Below, piece by piece: positions 62,233-64,000 of a stretch of DNA of 64,000 nt. Under the pieces are notes generated by a model. That model saw nothing but the letters and a program-made list of their open reading frames with translations, was not told where the DNA came from and ran no database searches. A program made the translations under genes and the position numbers. This DNA comes from Nitrospinaceae bacterium (GTDB lineage Bacteria > Nitrospinota > Nitrospinia > Nitrospinales > Nitrospinaceae). Every line of letters starts with the position of its first letter. Position 1 is the first letter of the stretch. The stretch spans positions 1-64,000 of the forward strand of contig JAJDBF010000037.1 of the NCBI GenBank assembly GCA_029261535.1, written 5' to 3'.

Positions 62233-62782
62233 GCCAGGCAAAAAACGGTACGTATTAGCAGGATTATTTATTTTCTTTCTGCTGTCCGGAATGGCCAGTC
62301 TGCCCCCCCTGATGGGGGGGCCGGCTCCGGATTTTAAACTGGAAACTGTGGAAGGTGAAAACGTGAGGTTGTCTGATCTTAAAGGCAATTTTGTGGTTTT
62401 AAACTTTTGGGCGACATGGTGTGGTCCCTGCACAAAAGAAATGCCGGAATTACAAAAAGCTCACCAATCACTGAAGGACCATAGTATAAAGATTATCGGA
62501 GTCAATCTTGCAGAGAGTCGTAGCGAAATTGATGAGTTCGCCCGAAGCCAAAATTTGAATTTCCCCTTACTGCTGGACCATTATGGTGATGTTGCTCAAG
62601 ATTATGAAGTGCGTCACCTGCCCGTTACTTATTTCATTACACCCGACGGAATGGTGGAGGGAAAATTTTTTGGTGGTGGATTGACCAGAGAAACCATTGA
62701 GAAAAAAATTGCTCATCTTCAACGGGCATCGGCTACCCGAGATAAAGGTCTCCTTTCAATGCGTGAAGAGGCACTTCCCTGA
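62213..62782 (+). CDS. TlpA/ResA-like thioredoxin
   Basis: The 189-residue protein has one N-terminal membrane anchor (YVLAGLFIFFLLSGMASLPP) and a periplasmic thioredoxin domain with the active site WATWCGPCTKEMPEL near residue 65 and the cis-Pro region RHLPVTYFI. Proteins of this kind reduce disulfides in the periplasm, often for cytochrome c or copper-site assembly. It overlaps the outer-membrane gene by 20 bp and is translated with it. Confidence 0.88.
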   Translation: MDSMPYKPGKKRYVLAGLFIFFLLSGMASLPPLMGGPAPDFKLETVEGENVRLSDLKGNFVVLNFWATWCGPCTKEMPELQKAHQSLKDHSIKIIGVNLAESRSEIDEFARSQNLNFPLLLDHYGDVAQDYEVRHLPVTYFITPDGMVEGKFFGGGLTRETIEKKIAHLQRASATRDKGLLSMREEALP

Positions 62783-62905
62783 AATGACATACCAAAGTTG
62801 AATGTCGTTCTTGATAATAAATTTTTATTCAATTAGTCTAGTATTGGAAGTCCAAACTTCAGGCCATATTGTTAGTAGAGAATCTTATCCAAAGGGACAG
62901 CTGAT

Positions 62906-64000
62906 TTGCCATCGCAAAACAAGCAACTCAATCATAATGTCCAGTTGATCCTGAATGCTGTAGGTGAGGGAATTTTTTGTATTGATATTGAAGGGTTGAT
63001 CACTTTTATCAATCCAGCTGGAGCAGATTTTTTAGGATATATGCCACAAGAGATAATTGGTAAACCCCTGGACATGATGATCAAGACTCTGAACTCCAGG
63101 CGAGAGTCCTGCACCGGGTCCAAAAATTCAATTTTTAAAGTTTGTCGGGATGGGCAAGTAAGCCAGAGTTTCCAGCATTTTTTCCGGCCTCGGGAGGGAA
63201 ATCCTTTCCCGGTGGAATACATTGCCAGGCCCATTGTTGAAGACACGGAAATTATCGGGGCCGTCGTGACTTTCCGTAATATTTCGGAGCGAATAAAATC
63301 TGAGGAAGAGCTTAGGCAATACGCCCAGGACCTTGAAAAAATTAATGAGGAATTGAACAACTTTACAGGGATCGCCACCCATGACTTGCAGGAGCCGTTA
63401 AGAAAAGTTGTGACTTTAGCCGATCGCCTTACCATGACCAATGGCAATCGATTGGATGAGAAAGGGCGCGACTATCTTGACCGGATCGTGTCTTCCATCG
63501 GAAGGATGCAACGGTTGATCGTCGACTTGCTGGATTACTCCAAAACGACTTCCATCCAACATGAATTCAGTATGGTTGATATTAATGAGGAAATACAGGA
63601 TGTTTTGTCCGCCCTGGAAATCCAGATTGAACAGACTCAGGCCCGGATTGAAATTGCATCCCTGCCTCAAATTGAAGGAAGCCCTTTCCAGATGCGGCAG
63701 TTATTTCAGAATCTGATCAGTAACGCTCTCAAATTTCACAAACCCGGTGTTCCACCCCGGGTTCATATAAAATCTGAAAAGAGGGTCAAGGGCTCCTGGA
63801 CCCTGGTTGTGGAAGATGAAGGGATCGGGTTTGATGAAAAATACCTGAATCGTATTTTTCAACCTTTTCGCCGTCTGCACAGGCAGGAAGAATTCGATGG
63901 CAGTGGAATGGGACTTGCGGTGTGCAAAAAAATTGTGTCTTTGCACCGGGGGTCGATTACTGCGGAAAGCAAAAAGGGTCAAGGGAGCCGTTTCATTATT
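62906..64000 (+). CDS. PAS-domain sensor histidine kinase (cut by window end)
   Basis: The reading frame is open to the window edge (365 codons). The N-terminus is a PAS domain (ILNAVGEGIFCIDIEGLITF, then INPAGADFLGY). It continues with a PAC-like VVTFRNISERIK, a HisKA dimerisation helix with the phospho-acceptor in ATHDLQEPLRK, and a HATPase domain: N-box LFQNLISNALKFHKPG, G1 VEDEGIGFDE, G2 GSGMGLAVCKKIV. No membrane segment is seen, so it should be cytoplasmic. The TTG at 62906 has AAAGGGA 8 bp upstream. The C-terminus and any receiver domain lie outside the window. Confidence 0.9.
   Translation, partial: MPSQNKQLNHNVQLILNAVGEGIFCIDIEGLITFINPAGADFLGYMPQEIIGKPLDMMIKTLNSRRESCTGSKNSIFKVCRDGQVSQSFQHFFRPREGNPFPVEYIARPIVEDTEIIGAVVTFRNISERIKSEEELRQYAQDLEKINEELNNFTGIATHDLQEPLRKVVTLADRLTMTNGNRLDEKGRDYLDRIVSSIGRMQRLIVDLLDYSKTTSIQHEFSMVDINEEIQDVLSALEIQIEQTQARIEIASLPQIEGSPFQMRQLFQNLISNALKFHKPGVPPRVHIKSEKRVKGSWTLVVEDEGIGFDEKYLNRIFQPFRRLHRQEEFDGSGMGLAVCKKIVSLHRGSITAESKKGQGSRFII

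Overview
This window looks like a bacterial chromosome carrying a roughly 49 kb integrative mobilizable element in the 3' end of the tmRNA gene (ssrA). The flanking genes are apolipoprotein N-acyltransferase, a bacteriohemerythrin, type II fatty acid synthesis enzymes, phytoene-desaturase-like oxidoreductases, a TlpA-type thioredoxin and a PAS histidine kinase. They indicate a free-living, diderm, probably aquatic bacterium. A Nitrospinota- or deltaproteobacteria-like host is my guess; nothing here settles it. Several element genes (MobC, relaxase, ArdC, coupling protein) resemble what I know from proteobacterial mobile elements, which suggests the element came from elsewhere.

Layout. 1-1385: host-side dispersed repeats and a frameshifted, truncated P4-type tyrosine integrase, the relic of an older ssrA island. 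1386-50559: the element, bounded by a 12 bp direct repeat (TGGTGGAGGCGG) that is also the 3' tip of ssrA. From the left it holds a MobC/relaxase pair (1652-3344); a Gabija-like OLD nuclease plus UvrD helicase pair (3741-7742); a DEDDh exonuclease (7835-8713); a type I restriction-modification operon hsdM-hsdS-PIN nuclease-hsdR followed by a TM0106-type RecB-like nuclease (9051-17160); an ArdC-type protein (18614-19519); a GmrSD/BrxU-like DUF262-HNH protein with a C-terminal AlbA_2 domain (19637-21751); a 2923-residue RTX protein containing a subtilisin domain and a P domain (22175-30946, minus); Xre regulators, one overlapping a putative tRNA-dependent cyclodipeptide synthase (32396-33698); a solitary OLD-family nuclease (34488-36173); a minus-strand transfer operon with a VirD4/TraD-like coupling protein (37335-42230); a WYxxGKxHR repeat protein followed by a NACHT-type STAND ATPase with about 17 near-identical 36-residue repeats (43393-48268); and a large serine recombinase at the right border (49038-50591). 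No conjugation channel is present, so the element appears mobilizable rather than self-transmissible.

50548-64000: ssrA itself (minus strand, tag ANDYEIAVAA), a Bfd-like [2Fe-2S] protein, lnt, a hemerythrin, a 0.8 kb repeat-rich stretch with an unrelated integrase remnant, two overlapping phytoene-desaturase-like genes, fabG-fabZ-fabI, a small lipoprotein, a His-rich exported protein, an outer-membrane beta-barrel protein overlapping a TlpA thioredoxin, and a histidine kinase cut by the window edge.

How it fits together: the recombinase, relaxase and coupling protein move the element, and the cargo is dominated by candidate anti-phage systems (Gabija-like, type I R-M, DUF262/GmrSD-like, OLD, STAND) plus a very large secreted protein and a possible cyclodipeptide synthase. 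Names rest on motif recognition by eye, with no database search.
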